A DNA stretch of 12,993 nt from Candidatus Nomurabacteria bacterium (lineage in GTDB: Bacteria; Patescibacteriota; Minisyncoccia; Phycocordibacterales; UBA9973), in assembly GCA_026395935.1 (NCBI GenBank), contig JAPLXT010000055.1, forward strand, positions 1 through 12,993, given 5' to 3'. Below, piece by piece: positions 6,939-12,993 of the stretch. Below the pieces are notes generated by a model, which saw only the letters and a list, made by a program, of their open reading frames with translations, had not been told where the DNA came from and made no database searches. Each line of letters begins with the position of its first letter. Within the stretch, counting starts at the first letter, position 1. The position numbers and the translations under genes were made by a program.

Positions 6939-7066
6939 GAAAAGAGAATTTGGAAATAGTCTTATCAGAGGGGCGTGCGCAAGCCTGTCGAGGCGAGCAA
7001 TGAGGAAATTTCTAGTAAGAAATTATCCGGACCCGATGAGAAGAGCTATTTCCAAATTCTCTTTTC
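6939..7066 (-). repeat. structured palindromic module 2 (minus orientation)
   Basis: The outer stem is a perfect 21-bp inverted repeat (6939-6959 with 7046-7066), extended inwards by shorter paired blocks (6961-6963/7041-7043, 6965-6967/7037-7039 and GGG/CCC at 6970-6972/7032-7034). Read on the minus strand, the core (7034-6972) matches module 1: TCC-G-GATA; hairpin ATTTCT/AGAAAT with loop TACT; TTCC then TCATTGCTC; hairpin GCCT/AGGC with loop CGAC; TTGCGCACGCC. Both hairpin stems differ in sequence from module 1 yet pair perfectly. The outer stems of the two modules are unrelated in sequence. Confidence 0.75.
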
Positions 7067-7072
7067 TCATAT

Positions 7073-7101
7073 TTGTGTATTATATCATTTTTTATTATAC
7101 T
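7073..7101 (+). promoter_or_regulatory. serS promoter
   Basis: TTGTGT (7073-7078) and TATACT (7096-7101) are 17 nt apart, with 9 nt from the -10 to the serS ATG. The predicted leader is only 2-3 nt, so the mRNA would be nearly leaderless. The -35 starts 7 bases after the end of repeat module 2. Confidence 0.55.
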
Positions 7102-7110
7102 ATATACATT

Positions 7111-8373
7111 ATGTTAGATATTAAATTCATACGTGAGAATAAAGATATAATTAAGGAGGGTGCAAAGAAGAAGCACATAGAAGTAGATATAGATGCTTTG
7201 CTCGGAGCAGATGAGAAGAGGTTAGAACTTCTCTCTCGTGTTGAATTTCTACGTGGCGAACAAAATAAAATGAATAATTCTATTGCCAATGAGAAAGACA
7301 TGGCTCTTCGTGGACAGATGATAGGAGAAATGAAGATGGTAAAAGATGAACTAGTTGGCAAAGAAGAAGAATTGAAAACTGTGATGACGGAATGGCAAGG
7401 ATTAATGCTCACAGTTCCAAACGTCCCTGACATGTCTGTGCCTGATGGAGATAGTGATGAAGACAATCAAGAAGTAAAAGCATGGGGAGAAAAGCCAAGC
7501 TTTAATTTTGAAGCTAAGGATCACATTGAGCTCATGACCAATCTCAAAATGGTTGACTTTGATCGTGGAGTTAAGGTTCATGGATTTAGAGGTTACTTCC
7601 TTACTGGTGATGGAGTACGTCTCTCGATGGCTATTTGGAATTACGCTATGGATTTCTTTTCTAATAAGGGTTTCATACCTTTTATTCCGCCAATAATTGT
7701 AAATAGGAAAACTTTCTTTGGCACAGGTTATCTACCTCAAGGTGAAGATGATTTATATAAAACTCAAGATGGCGATTTTCTCGCTGGCACTGCTGAGGTT
7801 CCACTTATGGGTTTCCATGCAGATGAGATTCTTAAAGAAGAAGAATTACCTAAGAAGTATTTAGGATTTTCACCTTGCTACAGACGTGAAGCAGGAAGTC
7901 ACTCAAAAGACGTGAAAGGTCTCATTAGAGTAAATGAATTCTATAAGCTTGAACAAGTTGTGCTCTGTAAAGCTTCCCATGCCGAAAGTGTAGCTTATCA
8001 CGAAGAGATCAATCGCAATACAGAAGAATTCATAGAGTCGCTTAATATTCCTTATCATACGGTTATGAACTGTGGTGGAGACTTGGGTATGGGTCAAGTG
8101 AAGAAGTACGACGTAGAACTCTGGGTGCCTAAAGAAGGTAAATACAGAGAGATATCTTCAGCTTCGTATTTCCACGATTTTCAAACTCGCCGACTAAATA
8201 TTCGTTATAAAGACCAGAGTGGCAAAATGAATTATGTTCATTCACTTAACTGCACAGCTATACCTACCCCTAGAATATTAGTTTCAATGGTGGAGAATTT
8301 TCAGCAAGCAGATGGTAGTATTAAAATTCCAGAAGTTTTACAAAAATATTTAGGGAAAGATATTATTTCATAA
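7111..8373 (+). CDS. serS: serine--tRNA ligase
   Basis: SerRS charges tRNA-Ser. I chose ATG at 7111 because the 420-residue product then begins MLDIKFIREN, the standard SerRS N-terminus. Residues about 30-100 form the coiled-coil arm that grips the long variable arm of tRNA-Ser. The class II core contains motif 1 (about 187-210), TAE (227-229) that contacts serine, motif 2 (CYRREAGS, 256-263, with R258) and motif 3 around R388. Motif 3 is atypical: the usual glycine-rich GSGLAVGR is replaced by CTAIPTPR, keeping only the arginine, while the following ENFQQADGSIKIPEVL is canonical. The upstream in-frame extension to 6868 is rejected. It leads a plus-strand gene run, with the ftsQ-like gene following after 9 bases. 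Confidence 0.96.
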   Translation: MLDIKFIRENKDIIKEGAKKKHIEVDIDALLGADEKRLELLSRVEFLRGEQNKMNNSIANEKDMALRGQMIGEMKMVKDELVGKEEELKTVMTEWQGLMLTVPNVPDMSVPDGDSDEDNQEVKAWGEKPSFNFEAKDHIELMTNLKMVDFDRGVKVHGFRGYFLTGDGVRLSMAIWNYAMDFFSNKGFIPFIPPIIVNRKTFFGTGYLPQGEDDLYKTQDGDFLAGTAEVPLMGFHADEILKEEELPKKYLGFSPCYRREAGSHSKDVKGLIRVNEFYKLEQVVLCKASHAESVAYHEEINRNTEEFIESLNIPYHTVMNCGGDLGMGQVKKYDVELWVPKEGKYREISSASYFHDFQTRRLNIRYKDQSGKMNYVHSLNCTAIPTPRILVSMVENFQQADGSIKIPEVLQKYLGKDIIS

Positions 8374-8382
8374 ATTTAAAAT

Positions 8383-9249
8383 ATGAAAGATATTCCTACA
8401 TCACCACGAATAGCGCAAATTAAGCGTAATCGTAAAGTAGGACGATTGCGTTTGATTATATTGTTGATTATCTTATTTATTTCTTTAGTGGGAGCTCTTT
8501 CTTATTTCTCAGCTAATCAAAAAATTTTAATTAATAAAGTTGTAATTACTGGTAATAGTATTATTGATTCTTCGGATTTAGAGCAAAGTGTGAATGAAAA
8601 AATTGTAGGGCGCTACTTTGGCCTTTTTGCTCGTGCGAATTTTCTAATATATCCACATAGTAAAATTTATAAAAGTTTAATTAAAGAATTTTCTAGAATA
8701 GAAAGTTTATCAGTCAAGCGTGAGGGGTTACATACTATCCATATCACAATAGTTGAACGTGCGGGGAAATATCTATACTGTGGTGTAATAGTTCCAGAGA
8801 ATAAAGATCAAGTAGGAGAGAATTGTTATTTCATAAATAATGATGGATATATTTTTGATAAAGCACCTTATTTCTCAGGAGATATATATTTTAAGTATTA
8901 TGAAAATTTATCGGGAGATAATTCCAAGCCACTTGGATTGCAGGTATTTATTCCTACTCGTTTCCATGAAATAGCAAGATTTATAGATGGAGTAGAAGGA
9001 CTTGGATTCAAGCCGATATATCTTGTAAGGTCATCTCTCGGGCAATATTCACTTTATCTAAAATCTGCAGGGAGTAACCTTAACCCCAAGATACTTTTTA
9101 AAGAAGAAAATGATTTGAATACAATATTTGATAATTTTGGGACTGCCATGGGTGAGAAAGAATTTGCAAATGAGATCAATTCCAAGTATGATACTCTCTC
9201 ATATATAGACCTACGATTTACAAACAAGGTACTATATAAATTTCAATAA
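8383..9249 (+). CDS. FtsQ/DivIB-like division protein (membrane-anchored POTRA protein)
   Basis: The 288-residue product has a basic cytoplasmic N-terminus (RNRKVGRLR), one transmembrane helix (about 23-43) and an extracytoplasmic domain. Right after the membrane comes a POTRA-like segment (about 50-128), with INKVVITGN at its start and the ITIVERAGKYLYCG edge typical of FtsQ. The C-terminal part includes YFINNDGYIFDKAPYF and ends in YIDLRFTNKVLYKF, which resembles the final beta strand of FtsQ. Two extracytoplasmic cysteines (C133, C148) could form a disulfide. FtsQ links the early and late parts of the divisome and controls septal peptidoglycan synthesis. It begins 9 bases after serS and overlaps the next gene by one base (TAATG), suggesting co-transcription. 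Assignment is from motif pattern and topology. Confidence 0.8.
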   Translation: MKDIPTSPRIAQIKRNRKVGRLRLIILLIILFISLVGALSYFSANQKILINKVVITGNSIIDSSDLEQSVNEKIVGRYFGLFARANFLIYPHSKIYKSLIKEFSRIESLSVKREGLHTIHITIVERAGKYLYCGVIVPENKDQVGENCYFINNDGYIFDKAPYFSGDIYFKYYENLSGDNSKPLGLQVFIPTRFHEIARFIDGVEGLGFKPIYLVRSSLGQYSLYLKSAGSNLNPKILFKEENDLNTIFDNFGTAMGEKEFANEINSKYDTLSYIDLRFTNKVLYKFQ

Positions 9250-10247
9250 TGAAAAAATTCTGGGATAAATTACCAAAACCATTCTTTTGTTTAGCACCGA
9301 TGGCCGACGTCACTGATGCGGCTTTTCGGTCCATACTTGCAAAGTATGGTAAGCCGGACGTCACTTGGACGGAGTTCGTCTCTGCTGATGGCCTTGTGAG
9401 TGGTGGAAAAGATATACTTAAATATGATCTACTATATAGCGAAAAGGAAAGGCCAATAATCGCCCAGCTTTTCTCTTCTAATCCTATCAAGATGCGCGAG
9501 GCCGCAAAGTATGTAGCTTCACTTGGATTTGATGGTATTGATATTAATATGGGCTGTCCTGATAAATCAGTGGAGAAGGGTGGTGCCGGTGCAGCAATGA
9601 TGAAAGATATGAATAAAGCTCGCGAGATTATACAAGCTGTTAAAGATGGAATTAAAGATTCTAAAAAGAAAAATGTATCAGTTTCTGTAAAAACTCGCAT
9701 TGGTTATAGCAAGAATCAGATAAACGAATGGATTCCATTTTTGCTTTCGCGAGATATAGATGCGCTAACAATTCATGCAAGAACAAGGAAAGAGATGTCC
9801 CTCGTTCCTGCTAGGTGGGAGCATGTGAAGGAAGTGGTGAAGATAAGAAATAAAATAGGCGTGAAGACAAAAATAATAGGAAATGGAGATGTGAGAGATT
9901 TAAAACATGGATATGAACTTGCAAAAGAGACTGGTTGTGATGGAATTATGATTGGAAGAGGAGTTTTTGGGAATCCATGGATTTTTTCACGGCGACCCCT
10001 CCGGTCTAACGACCACCTCCCCTTAGCAGGGGAGGAAATAAGGAATAAATTAAAAGTAATGCTCGAGCATACTAAACTCTATGAAAAGATCTTAGGGAAA
10101 GTGAAAAATTTTGCAACTATGAAGAAACATTACAAGGCTTATGTGAATGGCTTTGATGGAGCAAAAGAATTACGTATAAAACTAATGGAAAATAACTCAT
10201 ATAAAGAAGTGGAGAAGATAGTGAAGGAATTTCTTAAAAATCATTAA
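9249..10247 (+). CDS. dus: tRNA-dihydrouridine synthase
   Basis: Dus reduces specific uridines in the tRNA D-loop (and elsewhere) using FMN and NADPH. The 332-residue TIM barrel has APMADVTD (16-23), NMGCPDKSVEKGGAGAAMM (100-118) with catalytic Cys103, KTRIGY (148-153), HARTRKEM (176-183), GNGDV (211-215) and GRGVFGNPW (236-244). Residues 284-332 form the helical C-terminal tRNA-binding domain. Which Dus subfamily it belongs to cannot be told by eye. The ATG overlaps the preceding stop (TAATG), so translation is probably coupled. Residues 248-262 (starting RRPLRSNDHLPLAGE) are encoded by a GC-rich double palindrome and look like an in-frame insertion between GNPWIF and the C-terminal domain. 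Confidence 0.95.
   Translation: MKKFWDKLPKPFFCLAPMADVTDAAFRSILAKYGKPDVTWTEFVSADGLVSGGKDILKYDLLYSEKERPIIAQLFSSNPIKMREAAKYVASLGFDGIDINMGCPDKSVEKGGAGAAMMKDMNKAREIIQAVKDGIKDSKKKNVSVSVKTRIGYSKNQINEWIPFLLSRDIDALTIHARTRKEMSLVPARWEHVKEVVKIRNKIGVKTKIIGNGDVRDLKHGYELAKETGCDGIMIGRGVFGNPWIFSRRPLRSNDHLPLAGEEIRNKLKVMLEHTKLYEKILGKVKNFATMKKHYKAYVNGFDGAKELRIKLMENNSYKEVEKIVKEFLKNH
9990..10035. repeat. GC-rich double hairpin inserted in frame within dus
   Basis: The 46-base block contains CCCCTCC, then hairpin GGTC (10003-10006)/GACC (10011-10014) with loop TAAC, then a 7-bp hairpin CCTCCCC (10016-10022)/GGGGAGG (10029-10035) with loop TTAGCA. It encodes the peptide RRPLRSNDHLPLAGE without breaking the frame. 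The layout (CCCCTCCG, small hairpin, CCACCTCCCC, loop, GGGGAGG) recalls a palindromic repeat class I remember from many bacterial genomes; this was not verified. Confidence 0.65.
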
Positions 10248-10249
10248 TT

Positions 10250-10258
10250 TGTTATACT
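10250..10258 (+). promoter_or_regulatory. extended -10 promoter giving a leaderless dnaX mRNA
   Basis: TG (10250-10251), T, then TATACT (10253-10258) is followed by exactly 6 nt and the dnaX ATG, the same geometry as at parB and rel. The element starts 3 bases after the dus stop, so dnaX can be transcribed apart from the upstream genes. No clear -35 and no ribosome binding site are visible. Confidence 0.6.
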
Positions 10259-10264
10259 ATTAAT

Positions 10265-11314
10265 ATGAAGGATTCTAAAGATTCAAATATTGCATTATAT
10301 CGTAAATACCGCCCAGAGAACTGGGGCGAAGTTATCGGTCAGGATCATATAGTTAAGGCTATAAATGGAGCGCTCAAGGCTGGCAAAGTCTCCCACGCCT
10401 ATCTACTTTGTGGGCCACGAGGCACAGGGAAGACGACCATAGCTCGTATAATAGCCCATGAGCTCGGTTCATCTGTGAATGACATATATGAGCTTGATGC
10501 AGCTTCAAATCGCGGTATAGACGACGTACGTAGTATCCGTGACAGCGTACACACGATGCCTTTCGATTCTAAATATAAAATTTATATTCTTGACGAAGTT
10601 CACATGTTTACGAAGGATGCTTGGAACGCTCTTTTGAAGACGATTGAAGAGCCTCCTAAACACGTTATATTTATTCTTGCGACAACTGAGCTTGAGAAAG
10701 TTCCTGATACAATTGTCTCTCGTTGCCAGAGTTTTATTTTCAGAAAGCCAACAGATAGTATTTTAACTTCTGTGGTAACAAACGTTGCGAAGAAGGAAGG
10801 GTATACATTAGAAGAAGGCGGAGCCGCTCTTATCGCACTCTTGGCCGATGGCGCATTTCGTGATGCATTAGGAACGTTACAGAAAGTAATATCATTTTCA
10901 AAAGATAAAAAAATTAAACTTACAGACATAGAAGAAGTTACAGGATCACCTAATACAGTTTTGGTAGATGAATTTTTAAATTCCATAGCAACAAAAAATA
11001 TAGATGAAGGATTTGCTTGTATAAAGAAAGCAGGAGATCAAAATCTTGAGATGGCTATATATTTGAAAATGATTCTTGTTAAATTAAGATATGCACTTAT
11101 ACTTCGCTATGCACCTAAAATGAAGAAAGAAATTGAGGATGCAATTTCTGAACATGACATGGAATATATATCAAAATTAATTGCTGATAAACCTGAGCAT
11201 ATCTCTTCTTCTACGCTTTCTATATTACTCGATGCTTATCAATCTCTTAAAAGTTCACCCATTAGTGAGCTTCCAATCGAGATGGCGCTAGTCAAGATTC
11301 TAAATGAGAAGTAA
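10265..11314 (+). CDS. dnaX: DNA polymerase III clamp-loader subunit gamma/tau, short form without zinc module
   Basis: DnaX is the ATPase motor of the clamp loader that opens the sliding clamp. The 349-residue protein shows YRKYRPENWGEVIGQ (12-26), Walker A GPRGTGKT (50-57), DAASNRGIDDVR (78-89), Walker B YILDEVH (107-113), sensor 1 ILATTE (137-142) and the SRC motif (152-154) with its arginine finger. Between Walker A and DAASN, most bacterial DnaX proteins have a four-cysteine zinc module; here only a short linker (about 62-77, no cysteine) remains. The lid and collar domains follow to about 348, and nothing resembles the tau extension that binds polymerase and helicase, so this is a gamma-like form. 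It has its own extended -10 promoter, and its end overlaps the next gene by 11 bases. Confidence 0.94.
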   Translation: MKDSKDSNIALYRKYRPENWGEVIGQDHIVKAINGALKAGKVSHAYLLCGPRGTGKTTIARIIAHELGSSVNDIYELDAASNRGIDDVRSIRDSVHTMPFDSKYKIYILDEVHMFTKDAWNALLKTIEEPPKHVIFILATTELEKVPDTIVSRCQSFIFRKPTDSILTSVVTNVAKKEGYTLEEGGAALIALLADGAFRDALGTLQKVISFSKDKKIKLTDIEEVTGSPNTVLVDEFLNSIATKNIDEGFACIKKAGDQNLEMAIYLKMILVKLRYALILRYAPKMKKEIEDAISEHDMEYISKLIADKPEHISSSTLSILLDAYQSLKSSPISELPIEMALVKILNEK

Positions 11315-12551
11315 TAATAAAATTTGGGATGTGATTGTGATAGGTGGCGGAGCCTCAGGCATGATGGCTGCGGCTGTTGCCGGTAGTAGAGGTAAGTCTG
11401 TACTCATATTAGACAAGAATAAAAACTTAGGAGAAAAGTTGAAGATAACGGGTGGAGGTAGATGTAACATTACAAATAATGAACCAGATATTCATAAATT
11501 CCTAAAAATTTATGGAGATGGAGCGCCTTTTCTTTACTCACCATTTTCAGTGTTTGGAGTGAAAGATACTTTTACATATTTTGAATCCCGGGGGTTGCCG
11601 CTTGTAGTTCAATCTCGCAATCGCGTCTTTCCAAGCACTGAGAAAGCATATGATGTATACAAAGTACTTGAGAATGAATTAAATAAAAATAATGTAAATA
11701 TTAAAAATAGCTGTACAGTAAAGCGGATAAATAAGAAAGGAGATGAGATTGAAAGCGTAGAAACGAACAGTGGATTATATTTTGCCAAGTCTTATATCTT
11801 AGCTACTGGTGGCATGTCGCATCCGGAGACTGGATCAACTGGTGATGGATTCAAATGGTTGAAGGATTTAGGGCACGTCGTAAAGGATTCTAGCCCTGAT
11901 ATTGTGCCCTTGGCAGTGAGCGATAAATGGGTAAAAATTTTGGCTGGAGTCTCACTATCCTTTATGAAGATTACTTTTTATCTTGAAGGCAAGAAGCAAT
12001 TCTCAAAAACAGGCAAAATATTATTTACGCACTTCGGACTTTCAGGGCCCCTTATTCTCAACAGCGCGAAAAAAGTTTCAGATCTTTTACAGTCAGGTAG
12101 TGTGACGGCTTTGATAGATGCATTTCCAGATACAAATGAAGGTAAGCTCGAAGAATCTATAATTAAAATTTTTGATGCGAATAAGAATAAAATTCTTCGA
12201 ACTGTTTGGAAGGAGATAGCTCCAGACGGAACAGCGATGGCAATAGAAGGCATAGATTCTTCAATAGATTTTGATATGAAGGTTCACAGCGTTAGTAAAG
12301 AAACAAGAAAGAAACTTGTAAAATTATTGAAAAATCTTCCAGTAAATATTACAAACTTAATGGGTTACGAGAGGGCAGTTGTGGCTGATGGAGGAGTATC
12401 ACTTAAGGAGTTAAATATGAAAACAATGTCCTCGATTTTATACAAGAATTTATACATCACAGGCGACTTATTAAATATAAATAGAAACTCAGGAGGATAT
12501 AGTCTCCAGATTTGTTGGACTACTGGCTATATAGCCGGTATGTCCGTTTAA
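11304..12551 (+). CDS. NAD(P)/FAD-dependent oxidoreductase, BaiN/HI0933 (YhiN) family
   Basis: The 415-residue flavoprotein begins with an FAD-binding Rossmann motif, VIGGGASGMMAA (12-23). KITGGGRCNITN (47-58), the family signature, follows. ATGGMSHPETGSTGDGF around 166-182 is a second nucleotide-contacting loop. THFGLSGPLIL marks the inserted HI0933-specific domain. The C-terminus, INRNSGGYSLQICWTTGYIAG, is the usual FAD-contacting end of the family. The start ATG at 11304 lies inside dnaX (11-base overlap), which argues for co-transcription and coupled translation. The physiological substrate of most family members is unknown; BaiN itself reduces bile-acid intermediates, which should not be assumed here. 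The stop codon overlaps that of the convergent gene. Confidence 0.92.
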   Translation: MRSNNKIWDVIVIGGGASGMMAAAVAGSRGKSVLILDKNKNLGEKLKITGGGRCNITNNEPDIHKFLKIYGDGAPFLYSPFSVFGVKDTFTYFESRGLPLVVQSRNRVFPSTEKAYDVYKVLENELNKNNVNIKNSCTVKRINKKGDEIESVETNSGLYFAKSYILATGGMSHPETGSTGDGFKWLKDLGHVVKDSSPDIVPLAVSDKWVKILAGVSLSFMKITFYLEGKKQFSKTGKILFTHFGLSGPLILNSAKKVSDLLQSGSVTALIDAFPDTNEGKLEESIIKIFDANKNKILRTVWKEIAPDGTAMAIEGIDSSIDFDMKVHSVSKETRKKLVKLLKNLPVNITNLMGYERAVVADGGVSLKELNMKTMSSILYKNLYITGDLLNINRNSGGYSLQICWTTGYIAGMSV

Positions 12552-12993
12552 TCTATTTCTTTTCTATAAATAGAAACTAGACTGTAAAGCAAGCTCAAAG
12601 TAAGTGGGCCTATTAATATTCCTACGGGACCCATGAGTGCAATTCCACCTAATATGGAGAATAGTGTAAGTATCGCAGGGATATCTGTATTTCTTGAAAT
12701 GATGTAAGGGGAGAGGAAGTTGTCTACCGTACCGACTATTAACATTGCCCAAAGAAGTAATCCTAATGCATGAAGAGGTAATCCTGTAAAATAAAGGAAG
12801 AGGATAGAAGGTATTGTTACAAGCGATGTTCCAAGATTTGGTACAAGTGAAGTCATTCCCGCAACGACTCCCCATAAAGCAGGATTCGGAACCCCAAAGA
12901 ACCAGAAACCAAGCCAAGCGAGAGCTCCCTGAATGATAGCAATAAAGAAAGAACCTTTTATTACTCTATTTACTCCATGTCTAAGATTAGCAA
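12548..12993 (-). CDS. AI-2E family transporter, C-terminal part (5' partial at window edge)
   Basis: The minus-strand frame is open from the window edge (12993) to a TAA at 12548-12550, giving about 148 residues of the C-terminal half. It reads RVIKGSFFIAIIQGALAW, then WFFGVPNPALWGVVAGMTSLVPNLGT, then two further hydrophobic segments with VDNFLSPYIIS and GPVGILIGPL. These are characteristic of the AI-2E/UPF0118 permease family, which has about eight transmembrane helices. Members include autoinducer-2 exporters and Na+/H+ antiporters, so the substrate is unknown. The start codon lies outside the window. The gene converges on the flavoprotein with overlapping stops (four shared bases) and no terminator between them. 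Confidence 0.92.
   Translation of the reverse strand, partial: ANLRHGVNRVIKGSFFIAIIQGALAWLGFWFFGVPNPALWGVVAGMTSLVPNLGTSLVTIPSILFLYFTGLPLHALGLLLWAMLIVGTVDNFLSPYIISRNTDIPAILTLFSILGGIALMGPVGILIGPLTLSLLYSLVSIYRKEID

Larger units (their letters stand above)
6796..7110. other. 315-bp non-coding gap between dprA and serS, filled by two inverted structured repeats
   Basis: This is the only gene-free stretch above 300 bases. An open frame runs through it into serS from 6868, but its translation shows no SerRS-like character and crosses the repeats, so I treat it as non-coding. It holds two head-to-head structured modules (6815-6916 and 6939-7066), a 22-nt AT-rich gap between them, and the serS promoter at 7073-7101. 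The modules end just short of the promoter, so they are probably not in the serS leader. Confidence 0.8.

Noticed and set aside
6855..7013. MITE-like reading of the 6865-7003 inverted repeat with flanking direct repeats (GAAAAATTCT and GGAAATTTCT)
   Set aside because: The flanks match only 8 of 10 bases, and the sequence is itself part of the homologous hairpin 1 region, so it is not evidence for a target-site duplication.
7032..7045. Possible hammerhead-like CCGATGAG motif in the arm of module 2
   Set aside because: It lacks the required CUGAUGA core and a matching GAAA/cleavage-site arrangement.
6868..7110. In-frame upstream extension of serS adding 81 codons
   Set aside because: Its translation crosses the repeat modules, has no SerRS character, and the methionine at 7111 gives the standard SerRS N-terminus with a -10 box just before it.
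9218..9700. Long open frames on the strand opposite real genes (for example opposite dus, serS and topA)
   Set aside because: They lie wholly over well-recognised genes and their translations show no domain-like pattern or own promoter.
1..12993. Alternative genetic code (TGA as glycine, as in Gracilibacteria/Absconditabacteria)
   Set aside because: All recognised genes are full length without any in-frame TGA; absence of TGA stops in the set is noted but is not evidence for reassignment.

Overview
The window is an AT-rich, tightly packed bacterial chromosome segment made almost entirely of housekeeping genes. The combination suggests a Candidate Phyla Radiation / Patescibacteria genome, most likely of the Parcubacteria type. 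The clues are very short intergenic gaps, absence of Shine-Dalgarno motifs, a short DnaX without its zinc module, a short secreted Cys-repeat/peptidoglycan-binding protein, and a compact FtsQ-like protein. This placement is inference from gene character and remembered family resemblances, not from a marker tree. All 12 protein stops seen are TAA except one TAG, and no gene needs TGA read as sense.

Layout, left to right. (1) 1-138: C-terminal end of an unrecognised protein. (2) 154-320: a complete tRNA-Tyr unit (promoter, class II tRNA with GTA anticodon, hairpin terminator). (3) 348-1328: ParB (+), convergent with 1367-2839, a bifunctional-type Rel (p)ppGpp synthetase/hydrolase (-). They share one palindromic terminator. 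(4) 2881-5142: DNA topoisomerase I (-), separated from rel by a hairpin terminator whose T-tail runs directly into the rel promoter. (5) 5254-5931: a secreted Cys-repeat/peptidoglycan-binding protein (+), divergent from topA, with two mirror-image -35 boxes between them. (6) 5932-6795: DprA (-), abutting the previous gene stop to stop. (7) 6796-7110: the only long non-coding stretch, filled by two inverted, structured repeat modules. (8) 7111-12551: a plus-strand run of serS, ftsQ-like, dus, dnaX (with its own promoter) and a BaiN/HI0933-type flavoprotein. (9) 12548-12993: C-terminal part of an AI-2E-family membrane protein (-), its stop overlapping that of the flavoprotein.

Functionally the genes cover chromosome segregation and topology (ParB, TopA), replication (DnaX), DNA uptake/processing (DprA), stringent response (Rel), translation (tRNA-Tyr, SerRS, dihydrouridine synthase), and division/envelope (FtsQ-like, peptidoglycan-binding protein, AI-2E permease). 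No classical mobile element, CRISPR array or defence island is visible.

The most unusual content lies outside the gene functions. First, the serS-dprA gap holds two head-to-head copies of a 63-nt core whose two small hairpins differ between copies only by compensatory stem changes plus loop changes, each copy closed by its own long outer stem. Second, two other GC-rich palindromes are inserted in frame inside topA and dus. Third, parB, rel and dnaX all have an extended -10 box exactly 6 nt before the ATG and no ribosome binding site, the geometry expected for leaderless mRNAs.
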